DNA from: CATOSD01 sp034422735
GTDB lineage: Bacteria; Chloroflexota; Dehalococcoidia; Lucifugimonadales; CATOSD01
DNA length: 64,000 bases
NCBI GenBank assembly: GCA_034422735.1
Contig: DAOUJL010000082.1
Location: forward strand, 6,507-70,506
Direction of reading: 5' to 3'
Shown here: positions 8,753 through 17,253 of the stretch, in pieces
Layout of the letters: each line of letters begins with the position of its first letter
Numbering within the stretch: the stretch's first letter is position 1
Notes under the pieces: model-generated
Told to the model about the DNA's origin: nothing
Database searches by the model: none
What the model saw: the letters and a program-made list of their open reading frames with translations, nothing else
Program-made: the position numbers and the translations under genes

Positions 8753-10087
8753 ATGCATATTGAACACGTCCAGCTTCACTTCCTTAACCCATTTCATGAC
8801 ATCGTTAACTTCGAGTGCGATGAACGGGTGAACCTGTTTGTTGGTCCCAATGCGTCCGGCAAGAGCACCATTATTGGGGCGATGGATTATGTTTACTCTC
8901 CTAGCCCTGACCACCCATTTGCTTACATTGAGTTTCCTAGTTTCAACTTTAGAGAAGACTGGGCCGACGATCAGAGCCAACACAAGACATACTTTGCTAG
9001 CGGCCTCCCACTTTGCTGGATGACTGCGAGTAAGGACTGGCCCAGGAAGAAGCCCAATGCAATCGACGGCAATGCGGCGTATCCAGAACCAATCTGGAAC
9101 AAAGTGCCAATGCTCAGTGTGCCCCACATTCGCACAGGTTTGGCTTCTAGATCGGCCATCTGGGGAGTGGCATCGTCAGAGTCTCATCTTTCCTATGGCA
9201 TTGACCGCGCCGCTGACCCGGTAATGTTCTGTGGACAGTACATCAAGATGGACATTGACAGGATTCGGTCTAGGTATCGCTTCAATCCACGCAAACTGGA
9301 CGATTTAGACCGGGCATTGCAGATAGGCTATTCCTGTGCTAGAAACATAAGCACGGAAGTAGTTCGAGATTCTGGCCTACACTCATACGTCGATGTAGAG
9401 GATGGAAATGCCATTTATCCCAACATGGGAATAGGAACATTGGACCTAACAGATGGCGCGTCTCTGTACCTTGGTGACCTCAGTTCTGGAACTCAGGGGA
9501 CGTTGCTATGGATATGGGGGTTAGTTCTCAAGATGGCTAGCCACTATGACTGGCAAGACGGCTGGCAAAATCGGCCGGCAGTGTTACTGATTGATGAGAT
9601 CGAGAACCACCTGCATCCGACATGGCAAAGACGGGTAATCCCCGAGTTGCTCGACCACTTCCCCAAGTTGCAGATATTTGCTACCACACATTCACCCTTT
9701 GTCGTGGCGGGACTAAAGGCTGGGCAGGTTCATCTGGTGAGGCGGGGTCCGAGAGGATTTGCAGACATCGAAACTAATCCGGAAGACGTTGTTGGCTGGA
9801 CGGCTGATGAGGTGCTTCGCACCTTAATGGGTGTAGACGACCCTACAGACGAAGGCACCGCACGCGCGGCAAGCGAACTGCGGCGACTGCGCAGCGAGGG
9901 GCCCAAGAGCGATGAGGCGGAGGAGCAGCAGCGCCAGGCCAGGGTGCAGGAACTGCGCCAGCGAGTGAACCGAGACTTGCTTGCCGGCGGTCCAATGGCT
10001 GCTCAGAGGGAAGCGTTCGAGCACAGGTTCGCGGAGGTGTTGCAGAATCATCAGAAGTCCCGCAGTCTTGACCAGGACAGCGGTTAA
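8753..10087 (+). CDS. Septu-like AAA ATPase (PtuA type)
   Basis: A 444-residue ATPase of the OLD/AAA_21 class. Walker A is GPNASGKST (residues 31-39), the ABC-like signature LSSGTQ lies near residue 243, Walker B is LLIDEIENHLHP (about 277-288) and the switch histidine is in TTHSPF (about 312). The C-terminus is charged and helical (EEQQRQARVQELRQRV). Base composition is clearly lower in GC than the flanking genes. An HNH nuclease gene begins 2 bases after its stop, the two-gene arrangement of type I Septu anti-phage systems. Function is inferred from this architecture; no phage data exist. Confidence 0.8.
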   Translation: MHIEHVQLHFLNPFHDIVNFECDERVNLFVGPNASGKSTIIGAMDYVYSPSPDHPFAYIEFPSFNFREDWADDQSQHKTYFASGLPLCWMTASKDWPRKKPNAIDGNAAYPEPIWNKVPMLSVPHIRTGLASRSAIWGVASSESHLSYGIDRAADPVMFCGQYIKMDIDRIRSRYRFNPRKLDDLDRALQIGYSCARNISTEVVRDSGLHSYVDVEDGNAIYPNMGIGTLDLTDGASLYLGDLSSGTQGTLLWIWGLVLKMASHYDWQDGWQNRPAVLLIDEIENHLHPTWQRRVIPELLDHFPKLQIFATTHSPFVVAGLKAGQVHLVRRGPRGFADIETNPEDVVGWTADEVLRTLMGVDDPTDEGTARAASELRRLRSEGPKSDEAEEQQRQARVQELRQRVNRDLLAGGPMAAQREAFEHRFAEVLQNHQKSRSLDQDSG

Positions 10088-10089
10088 GG

Positions 10090-10836
10090 TTGCGCTCAGT
10101 ACATCGATCCCAAGAGCCCACCATACTTCGAGAGATTCGCTCCACCTACGCTGAGTGGGACGAGATTGGTCCTACAGAGCGCATCCAACTGCGTCAGGCT
10201 CTCTCACGGGACTTTATGGGAATCTGCGCTTACTGTGACGAGGAGTGTGCGCCTTCGGTGGAGCGACGGAGGTTCGCCTGGGCGGAAACGATAGACCACT
10301 TCCGCCCCCGTGCCAGGTTTCCTCGCCTGGCCTTTGACTGGCTGAATCTGGTTTACGCCTGCGAGCGATGCAACAAGGCGAAAGCCGACCAATGGCCCGA
10401 AAGTGCCGACTTCGTGAACGAGGTTCTGGCTGCTTACGGCAGGTTCATTCCCGTGTCAGAGTACGTCAATCCAAATGCCCTCGACGGCCAACTGCCGGCG
10501 AGCCACTTCTTCGACTTCGACGTTGAGTCCGGCGAGATCGTTCCCGCTGACGACTCCGGTGACATGGAGTGGTCAATGGCCATGCGGACCATCCGCGACA
10601 TTGACCTGAACGACAGGAATCTCGGAGAGAACGACCCGAATCATCTGTTCAACCGCCGAATGGGATGGCTGGACCGTCTCATTGCAGGACTGGAAGACGT
10701 TGATGACTTCGATGCCTTGATGAATCTGATGCACGCGTTCACACAGCCAGACCAACCCTTTTCCGGGTTCGTGTCCGCCTACTTCAGTCGTCTGATGTCT
10801 GGCCCGCCCCCTAGTGGTGGCACCCCCTGGCGGTGA
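10090..10836 (+). CDS. Septu-like HNH endonuclease (PtuB / TIGR02646 type)
   Basis: A 248-residue HNH nuclease that starts at TTG right after the ATPase stop. The N-terminus reads LRSVHRSQEPTIL, resembling the R-S-x-E-P opening of TIGR02646-type HNH proteins. The nuclease core has CAYCDEEC, IDHFRPRARFP, LNLVYACERCNKAKAD, which gives the zinc-coordinating cysteines, the HNH histidine and the asparagine. In Septu systems the HNH subunit is thought to cut nucleic acid under control of the ATPase. Its 3' end overlaps the convergent DSD1-like gene by 26 bp, suggesting that the cassette was inserted against that gene. Confidence 0.82.
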   Translation: MRSVHRSQEPTILREIRSTYAEWDEIGPTERIQLRQALSRDFMGICAYCDEECAPSVERRRFAWAETIDHFRPRARFPRLAFDWLNLVYACERCNKAKADQWPESADFVNEVLAAYGRFIPVSEYVNPNALDGQLPASHFFDFDVESGEIVPADDSGDMEWSMAMRTIRDIDLNDRNLGENDPNHLFNRRMGWLDRLIAGLEDVDDFDALMNLMHAFTQPDQPFSGFVSAYFSRLMSGPPPSGGTPWR

Positions 10837-11911
10837 TGGGCATGACGACCTCGACGACGCCGTTGCGCACGCCGATCATGTTGTCCCAGCGGTTGACCAT
10901 GATGTCGGACTGGCCGCTGAGCAGGGAGAAGTTGTCGCCCACCTCCAGCGGCATGGGGCCGTCGGAGCGCAGCGCCACGTGGTGCTCGTGCAGCGCCTCG
11001 ACGCTGACTCCCGCCGGTCCCTCGAAGTCGGGCAGCACGCCGCCGGGCGCGCCCAGCGCGCGGTGGCCGACGTCGCCTATGGCGACTCCGGGGCGCGGCG
11101 TGCTGATGACGGTGCCCAACACGCGGCCCGCGCGCTCGAACTCATCCATGTACGTGTAGTTCGACCCCATCAGGGCGTAGGTGCCGCCCTCGACCTCGGT
11201 GACGCCCTCGATGGTGGCTGCCACGTCGTAGCTCCAGGACTCGCCGGACGAGACTATCTCGACGGGTATGCCCTCGCCCTCGATGGCGTCCTTGACGTCC
11301 AGGCACATCTGGATGTACCTGCGGCCCTCGATCATCCGCGTCTCTTTGTCCGGGCGCCCGGGCAGCGTCTGGTGGCTCATCACGCCTTTGAAGGTGAGGC
11401 CGGGCAGAGAGTGGGCCAGCTTAGCGAGCTCGACGCCGTGTTCCACCGCGCGTATGCCGGCGCGGCCCATCGAGGTGTTCACCTCGATCACCACGCCGAC
11501 GTTGGCGCCGCTGGACTCGGCGATCTCGGACAGTAGCCGCACGTTGCGGGGGTCGTCGATGGTCACCTTCACGTCGGCGCGCCGGGCCAGGGCGCACACG
11601 CGCTCCAGCTTGTCGGCGGTGGGCACCTCGCTGGTGATGAGAATGTCCTCAATGCCGCCCTCGATCATGGCCTCGGCCTCGGCGGTCTTGGCGGTGCAGA
11701 CGCCGCCGACCGTGCCGCCGGCGTTCATCTGCATCCTGGCGAGCAGCGGCGTCTTGATGTCCTTCGAATGCTCGCGCATCTTGCAGACGGTGTCGGCGTA
11801 GGTGTCCGCGATTATGGCGAAGTTGTGTTCCACGGCGTCGAGGTCGACGAGCAGGCAGGGCGTGTCCAACTCGGCGATGGGGGTGCCTACGGACGGTCTG
11901 TAGTTCTCCAT
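10811..11911 (-). CDS. DSD1 / D-threonine aldolase-like PLP enzyme
   Basis: A 366-residue protein of the alanine racemase N-terminal / DSD1 superfamily (D-threonine aldolase, D-serine dehydratase-like). It opens with ELDTPCLLVDLDAVEHN and carries REHSKDIKTP, where Lys50 aligns with the PLP lysine of the family motif RPHxKTHKxP. GGTVGGVCTAKTAEAEAMIEGG and the VGVVIEVNTSMGRAG strand follow. The C-terminal metal-site motif is diverged (LLSGQSDIMVN where P-x-H-x-C is usual), so the reaction cannot be named. Second gene of a two-gene operon with the paralogue at 11957-13066. Confidence 0.8.
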   Translation of the reverse strand: MENYRPSVGTPIAELDTPCLLVDLDAVEHNFAIIADTYADTVCKMREHSKDIKTPLLARMQMNAGGTVGGVCTAKTAEAEAMIEGGIEDILITSEVPTADKLERVCALARRADVKVTIDDPRNVRLLSEIAESSGANVGVVIEVNTSMGRAGIRAVEHGVELAKLAHSLPGLTFKGVMSHQTLPGRPDKETRMIEGRRYIQMCLDVKDAIEGEGIPVEIVSSGESWSYDVAATIEGVTEVEGGTYALMGSNYTYMDEFERAGRVLGTVISTPRPGVAIGDVGHRALGAPGGVLPDFEGPAGVSVEALHEHHVALRSDGPMPLEVGDNFSLLSGQSDIMVNRWDNMIGVRNGVVEVVMPITARGCHH

Positions 11912-11956
11912 GTCGTTCTCCCGTTCGTGCGGCGTCTTGTGGGCGCCGCCGTGTGT

Positions 11957-13066
11957 CTAGCGGTAGCGGCCTCGCGCGGAGACGTCCCAGACGACCTCCA
12001 GCTTGCCGCCGCGCACTCCGTTTACGTAGTCGTAGATGTTGGCGGTGGTGCCTATCTCGTAGGGCGTGAGCCACACCTTGTCGCCGAGGTCCACGCTGTC
12101 GCGAGCCTCCGGCTCCAGCATCAGGAAGCCGTGCTCGGCGCTCATGCGCGCTATCTCGGCGCCGTCGATGTCCTCCACGGCGGGTAGTCCGTTGTCGGCG
12201 CCGATTGCCTTCTGTCCGCAGTCCAGGAAGGCCCTGTCCTCCTCCGGACGGCTCATCACCGTGGTCAGCACGCGCGCCGCCTGCTTCAGCTCGGGCCTGC
12301 GGAAGGCGTACCGATGGTCCAGCAGCGCGTACGATCCGGCGGGAACCTCGGTGACCCCGGCCATGTCGCCCACCACGTCGTAGTTGTGCGTTCCGCCCGC
12401 GCTCACGGTCCCCACGTCGATGCCAGCGCGCTCCACCATCTCGCGGGTGTCAAGCAGGCGCTGGACGCAGGCCCTGGATTCAGCGGCTTGCTCGTCCGCG
12501 TCCTCGGTCAGTATCGCGCCCTCGTAGGTCATAAGCCCCGCGAATCGCAGGCCGTCCGCCTCGTGGACCTGCCGCGCGAGGGCGACGGCCGGCTCGCCAG
12601 GGGCCACGCCGCAGCGCTCCAGCCGCGTGTGCACGTCCACCAACACGTCGATGACGACGCCCGCGTTCTGCACGGCGCGGGAGGTGCGCTCCACCACGCG
12701 CGGGTTGTCGGCCGCGACCGTCACGCGGCAGCTCTGGGCGAGCGCGCACAGGCGGGCAATCTTCTGCGCGGTCACGACCTCGTTTGCGACGGTGATGTCG
12801 GTGATGCCCGCCTGCGCGAAGACCTCCGCCTCGCCGACCGTGGACACGGAGACGCCGCCGACAGTGCCGGCGGAGGCGAGCTGGCGGTGCGCTATGGCGG
12901 GGCAGCCGTGCGCCTCGACGTGGGGGCGCAGCTTGGCCTCACGCTCTCTGAAGAACGAGTGGACCGTCTCTATGTTGTGCGCGAGCGCGTCCAAGTCGAC
13001 GACGAGCGTGGGGGTGTCGAGTTGTTCGGTTGGTGTGCCGATGGGCTTGAAAATCGGGCGTTCCAT
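11957..13066 (-). CDS. DSD1-like paralogue lacking the PLP lysine
   Basis: A 369-residue paralogue of its downstream neighbour (45-bp gap). The opening QLDTPTLVVDLDALAHN is conserved, but the cofactor motif reads LRPHVEAHGCPA: Glu51 (GAG) replaces the Schiff-base lysine and Gly replaces the second lysine. The C-terminal metal site is also altered (TPYEIGTTANIYD, where His and Cys are expected). Length and overall frame are intact, with no sign of decay. It may be a non-PLP enzyme, a regulatory partner or an inactive subunit; no function can be assigned. Confidence 0.75.
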   Translation of the reverse strand: MERPIFKPIGTPTEQLDTPTLVVDLDALAHNIETVHSFFREREAKLRPHVEAHGCPAIAHRQLASAGTVGGVSVSTVGEAEVFAQAGITDITVANEVVTAQKIARLCALAQSCRVTVAADNPRVVERTSRAVQNAGVVIDVLVDVHTRLERCGVAPGEPAVALARQVHEADGLRFAGLMTYEGAILTEDADEQAAESRACVQRLLDTREMVERAGIDVGTVSAGGTHNYDVVGDMAGVTEVPAGSYALLDHRYAFRRPELKQAARVLTTVMSRPEEDRAFLDCGQKAIGADNGLPAVEDIDGAEIARMSAEHGFLMLEPEARDSVDLGDKVWLTPYEIGTTANIYDYVNGVRGGKLEVVWDVSARGRYR

Positions 13067-13157
13067 TTACAATCCTGTCTCTTGGGCCGCCATGCGCGGC
13101 CGGCCTGCCGATGGCTGGCAGAATACCACGCGCGCGGGCGGCGCGTCTATCGCGCAC

Positions 13158-13186
13158 TTGGACGCCGATGGCGCGCGTGATAACAT
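13158..13186 (+). promoter_or_regulatory. sigma-70-like promoter of the amidohydrolase gene
   Basis: TTGGAC (13158-13163), 17-bp spacer, TAACAT (13181-13186), 43 bp before the ATG at 13230. Confidence 0.5.
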
Positions 13187-13229
13187 TGCGGCGCGACACG
13201 TGACTCATCGCTCAACCGGGGAGACAGGC

Positions 13230-14465
13230 ATGAAAGCGATCACCGGCGCCACTCTAATCGACGGCAGGGGAGGATCGCCGGTGCGCGACGCCACCGTGCT
13301 GATAGAGGGCGCGAGCATCGCCGCCGCCGGACGGTCCGCCGAGGTGGCCGTGCCGTCCGGCGCGGAGGTCGTCCAGGCCAGCGGACTGACGCTGTTGCCG
13401 GGCCTGATCGACTGCCACGACCATCTGGCCAACTTCGGCTACGAGATCGCGAGCCGCTGGGGAATCACCGAGACCCGGGCGTTGCGGGACATGCGTATCG
13501 CCTCCGTGATGCGGCAGACCCTGGAGACCGGCTACACCACGGTCCGCGACGCCGGCGGGCTGGCGGCCGGGTTCCGCGACGCGGTCGACGAGGGCCTGGT
13601 TCCGGGACCGAGACTCCAGGTGTCGCTGAACATCATCTCGCCCACCGGCGGCATCGGCGACCACATCAGCCCCTCCGGCCACGCCAACCCGACGGATGGG
13701 GACCCCGCGCTGCCCCCGGGGGTCGCCAACGGCCCGGACGCGATGCGCGCCAAGGTGCGCGAGATGGTGCGCATGGGCGCGGACGTGATCAAGACGGCGA
13801 CCACCGGCGGCGCCAGCTCCCGCGCCGGGCTCGGACCCAAGGACATGCTGATGTCCCGCGCCGAGCTGGAGGCGCTCATCGACGAGGCGCACGGCCTGGG
13901 ACGCCGCGTGATGTGTCACGCGCTGGGCGGGCCGGGGCTGCGCGCGGGCGTGGAGCTGGGCGCGAACTCGATAGAGCACGGCGCGTACCTGGACGAGGAC
14001 CCGGACCTGCTGCCGCTGGTGGCCGAGAAGGACTGCTTTCTCATCCCGACCTTCAGCGTGTACACCTTCCACGCCACACGCGGCACGCCCCACGGTCGCG
14101 AGCGCTCGGCGCAGCTCCGGGAGCACCACGTCAGGACGCTCGCAATGGCCCTGGATGCGGGCGTGAAAGTGGTGGCGGGCACCGACGAGGGGGGCTGGGA
14201 GCACGGCAACAACGCCCACGAGCTGAGTTGCCTGGTGGACGCGGGCATGACGCCCATGCAGGCCATCGTCGCCGGCACCAGCCTGGCCGCCGAGTGCCTC
14301 GGCCTGGACGGCGTCACAGGGTCGATAGAGCCGGGCAAGGCTGCCGACCTGGTGCTGGTGGACTCCGACCCGCTGCGGGACATCTCCACGCTCGAACGCG
14401 GCCGGAGCGTCGTGCTGGTGATGAAGGACGGGGAGACCTTCGTGGACCGACGGTCCGATGGCTGA
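13230..14465 (+). CDS. metal-dependent amidohydrolase (imidazolonepropionase-like)
   Basis: A 411-residue amidohydrolase. An N-terminal beta-sandwich strand precedes LLPGLIDCHDHLANFG with the HxH-type metal site (HDHL). The barrel continues with GADVIKTATTGGASSRAG, RRVMCHALGGPGLRAGVELGANSIEHGAYLD and the metal aspartate in KVVAGTDEGGWEHG, ending in the LEPGKAADLVLVDSDPL-like closing strand. The ATG is chosen because GGGGAGA lies 6 bases upstream. Related to the prolidase/imidazolonepropionase-like subfamily; the substrate is not known. Two further paralogues lie at 52047 and 53409. Confidence 0.88.
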   Translation: MKAITGATLIDGRGGSPVRDATVLIEGASIAAAGRSAEVAVPSGAEVVQASGLTLLPGLIDCHDHLANFGYEIASRWGITETRALRDMRIASVMRQTLETGYTTVRDAGGLAAGFRDAVDEGLVPGPRLQVSLNIISPTGGIGDHISPSGHANPTDGDPALPPGVANGPDAMRAKVREMVRMGADVIKTATTGGASSRAGLGPKDMLMSRAELEALIDEAHGLGRRVMCHALGGPGLRAGVELGANSIEHGAYLDEDPDLLPLVAEKDCFLIPTFSVYTFHATRGTPHGRERSAQLREHHVRTLAMALDAGVKVVAGTDEGGWEHGNNAHELSCLVDAGMTPMQAIVAGTSLAAECLGLDGVTGSIEPGKAADLVLVDSDPLRDISTLERGRSVVLVMKDGETFVDRRSDG

Positions 14466-15072
14466 GGTGTCCTCGCGGGGGCGACCCTCCGCGGCCCAGG
14501 GCACCGGAACAGCGCTGCCATTGGAGCGGGAGCTCGAAGGCCACAGGTTGCAAGGCTTCGATCTGCTGGACGGCGAGGGCATCGAGCGGGTGATCCGCCT
14601 CGACGACGCCTCCGAAGATGACGCCTCCGGGACGCTTCTGCTGCTCACGGACAAGCGAGTGATATACCTGAGCGGCCAGGGCAAGCGGCGGCGGGCCATG
14701 TACGCCTCCGTTCGGGACGTGCAGGCGGTTGAGATCGGCTACCATGCCCGTGGAAGCGGCGCCTACGTGTGGGCCGGGCTGGCGTTCCTGGCCGCGTTCT
14801 TCCTGTTCTTCATCATCGAGAACACGCTCGGCAGAATAGCCGGGCCGGTGGTGGTAGCCGGGCTTGGCGTGTATCTCGTGGTCGATAACCTGTTGACGCC
14901 AAACAGGCAGTTCGTGGTCTTCCGGGCCGCCGGCTGCCAACTGCTGGTGGACCTGGACGGCGACGGCTCCACGGACGCCGTGAACGACTTCATCGCCAGG
15001 CTGTTCCAGTTGAAGGAAGGCCCGCCCCGCGAATCGCCATACGGGTGGGTCGACCGCTTCGCGCCGCGGTAG
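14458..15072 (+). CDS. hypothetical membrane protein
   Basis: A 204-residue protein overlapping the amidohydrolase stop by 8 bases, so coupled to it. About residues 30-90 form a small beta-rich cytoplasmic domain (TLLLLTDKRVIYLSGQGKRRR), followed by two hydrophobic helices (about 102-122 and 127-145, AGLAFLAAFFLFFIIENTLG and GPVVVAGLGVYLVVDNLL) and a C-terminal beta segment. The first domain resembles PH-like domains (the LLLTDKRVI pattern), but this is a weak similarity. No function assigned. Confidence 0.65.
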   Translation: MAEVSSRGRPSAAQGTGTALPLERELEGHRLQGFDLLDGEGIERVIRLDDASEDDASGTLLLLTDKRVIYLSGQGKRRRAMYASVRDVQAVEIGYHARGSGAYVWAGLAFLAAFFLFFIIENTLGRIAGPVVVAGLGVYLVVDNLLTPNRQFVVFRAAGCQLLVDLDGDGSTDAVNDFIARLFQLKEGPPRESPYGWVDRFAPR

Positions 15073-15111
15073 GGCATACCTACAGGCGCACTCCCGCCGG
15101 CGCCTTCGACG

Positions 15112-16137
15112 CTAGCCCAGGCTGAGGTTGGGGACCACGTCCACGTCCCACTCGTAGCGCATCCCCTGCCGGAGGTGGAAGTACGCCGCCGCGCCTATCA
15201 TCGCGGCGTTGTCGGTGCACAACGCCGGGCGCGGCACGACCACCTCGACGGGGCAGCGCGCCGCCATTTCCTTGCGCAGCAGGCTGTTCGCGGCCACGCC
15301 GCCGCCGAGCAGTACGCCGCGCACTCTTTGGCGCTCCGCCGCCTCCAGCGTACGGCGCACCATCGTGTCCACGATGGCCTCCTGGAACTCGCGCGCTACG
15401 TTGGCGACCTTCTGCGCGTCCGGGGCATCGTCGGGGTGCGGCGGGTACAGGCCCCGCTCTTCCGCGCGGCGCACCAGCGCGGACTTGAGGCCGCTGAAGC
15501 TGAAGTCCAGCGAGTCCCGCACGCGCGGCCGGGGCAGCCGCGGCTCTTCGCCGTCGCCGTCGACCGACACGCGCTGAATCTCGGGGCCGCCCGGAAAGCC
15601 CAGGCCCAGCACGCGCGCGGCCTTGTCGAACGCCTCGCCCGCGGCGTCGTCGCGCGTGCGGCCGATCAGCGTGAATCTGCCGTGGCCCTCCATCAGTATC
15701 AGGTCGGTGTGACCACCAGACGCAATCAGGCACAGCAGAGGAAAGCCCGGCCCGGTTTCGGGATCCGAGTCCTCAAGCCAGGCCGCGTAGACGTGGCCCT
15801 CCAGGTGGTTGATGCCGACGAAGGGCAGCTCCTTCGCCATCGCGTAGCCCTTGGCGGCGTTCACGCCAATCAGCAGCGCGCCGGCAAGCCCGGGGCCGTG
15901 CGTGACCGCTACGCCATCTAGCTGGTCGAGCTCCACGCCGGCGGTGTCCAGCGCCTGCTCCACCACGGGCACGATGGTCAGGAAGTGCTGGCGCGCGGCC
16001 ACTTCCGGCACGATGCCGCCGAAGCGCGCGTGCATCTCGACCTGTGTCGCGACCACGTTGGAGTGAATGATCCTGCCGTCCTCAATAACCGCGGCGGCAG
16101 TCTCGTCGCAGGACGTTTCGATTCCGAGTATCTTCAT
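15112..16137 (-). CDS. tsaD: tRNA N6-adenosine threonylcarbamoyltransferase
   Basis: Transfers threonylcarbamoyl to A37 of tRNAs that read ANN codons, with TsaB and TsaE. The 341-residue protein has the ASKHA fold with LGIETSCDETAAAVIEDG at the start, the metal-binding histidines in EVAARQH and NHLEGHVYA, SGGHTDL, and the C-terminal GGGVAANSLLR and CTDNAAMIGAAAY motifs. Length is typical for bacterial TsaD. TsaB and TsaE are not in the window. It converges with the membrane-protein gene; a short GC hairpin (AGGCGC/GCGCCT) lies in the 39-bp gap. Confidence 0.95.
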   Translation of the reverse strand: MKILGIETSCDETAAAVIEDGRIIHSNVVATQVEMHARFGGIVPEVAARQHFLTIVPVVEQALDTAGVELDQLDGVAVTHGPGLAGALLIGVNAAKGYAMAKELPFVGINHLEGHVYAAWLEDSDPETGPGFPLLCLIASGGHTDLILMEGHGRFTLIGRTRDDAAGEAFDKAARVLGLGFPGGPEIQRVSVDGDGEEPRLPRPRVRDSLDFSFSGLKSALVRRAEERGLYPPHPDDAPDAQKVANVAREFQEAIVDTMVRRTLEAAERQRVRGVLLGGGVAANSLLRKEMAARCPVEVVVPRPALCTDNAAMIGAAAYFHLRQGMRYEWDVDVVPNLSLG

Positions 16138-16170
16138 GCCGCCATTTTATCAGGCGCGGGCCGGCCATGC

Positions 16171-16199
16171 TTGCGGCATTGCGTCTCATGGGATATAAC
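16171..16199 (+). promoter_or_regulatory. sigma-70-like promoter of the alcohol dehydrogenase gene
   Basis: TTGCGG (16171-16176), 17-bp spacer, TATAAC (16194-16199), about 43 bp upstream of the ATG. Confidence 0.5.
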
Positions 16200-16241
16200 A
16201 AGGGCGGCGTCCAAGCCTAACGAATGAGGGAGAGTGACCCA

Positions 16242-17222
16242 ATGAAAGCAGCGCGGATCAGCGGCCCCAAGCAGTTCGAGATAATGGACGTGGATATGCC
16301 CGAGGTCAAGGACGGCGAGTGCCTCGTCAAGCTGGAGCGCTGGTCGATCTGCGGCAGCGACATCCGGCACGCCTACGGCCCCGTCCACCCGGAGGAGGAG
16401 TACCCGATGCGCGTCGGCGGGCCCTGCCACGAGTGCGCCGGCACCATCGTCGAGAGCCGGTCCGACCAGTTCCAGGTCGGACAGCGAGTCATCGTGCTGC
16501 CCGGCGGTGACGGACCCGGCGGGCTGGTCGAGTACATATCCGGCGACGCCGGTCGCATGGCCGCGCTTCCGGACGAGGGGGACCTGACGGAGTGGGTCAT
16601 GTGCCAGCCCTCCGGCACCGTGCTCTACTCGTGCCAGCAGATGGGCACCATCCTGGGCAAGCGCGTCCTGATCTTCGGACAGGGGGCGATAGGACTGTCG
16701 TTCACGGCCATTTGCGCACGCGCCGGCGCTCGGCAGGTCATCGCGGTGGACCCGCTCGACTACCGGCTGGAGTACTCGAAGAAGTTCGGCGCGACCGACA
16801 CCATCAACCCTACACGCGACAACCTGGACGAGGCGGTCGCGGAGATCACCGGCGGCCAGATGCCCGACATCTCCGTGGAGGCCGCGGGCTACCCCGACGC
16901 GCTGAACAATGCCATCCGGCTCATCCGGCAGTTCGGGCGCGTCATCGTGTTCGGCATACAGGAGAACGCCGCCGAGGGCGCGCGCACGCCGCTGAACACC
17001 CACTGGCTGATGCAGAACGCGCCCACAATCGTGCCCACGACCGGCGCGCGCAGCGGCGACCCGATCAGTCACATCAACAACATGGTCGCGCTGCGGGAGC
17101 GCGGATGGTGGGACCCCGCGGAGATGATCACGCACCGGCTGAGCTTCGACGAGGTGGGCAAGGCCTACGAGCAGTACGAGAACCGGCAGGACGACATCGT
17201 AAAGGTCGTCATGAGCATGTAG
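16242..17222 (+). CDS. zinc-type alcohol dehydrogenase-like protein (MDR superfamily)
   Basis: A 326-residue medium-chain dehydrogenase. The catalytic zinc ligands sit in WSICGSDIRH and the GHE-type motif GGPCHECAGTIVE. The Rossmann fold carries FGQGAIGLSFTAICARAGARQVIAVD. The structural-zinc loop with four cysteines, common in the family, is missing, making this a shorter subtype. The ATG at 16242 is preferred over 16224 because GAGGGA lies at the right distance. The substrate cannot be inferred; the family oxidises sugar alcohols, threonine or other secondary alcohols. Confidence 0.85.
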   Translation: MKAARISGPKQFEIMDVDMPEVKDGECLVKLERWSICGSDIRHAYGPVHPEEEYPMRVGGPCHECAGTIVESRSDQFQVGQRVIVLPGGDGPGGLVEYISGDAGRMAALPDEGDLTEWVMCQPSGTVLYSCQQMGTILGKRVLIFGQGAIGLSFTAICARAGARQVIAVDPLDYRLEYSKKFGATDTINPTRDNLDEAVAEITGGQMPDISVEAAGYPDALNNAIRLIRQFGRVIVFGIQENAAEGARTPLNTHWLMQNAPTIVPTTGARSGDPISHINNMVALRERGWWDPAEMITHRLSFDEVGKAYEQYENRQDDIVKVVMSM

Positions 17223-17253
17223 GCCAGGTGAGGATAAGGATGGCGGTGGCGGC

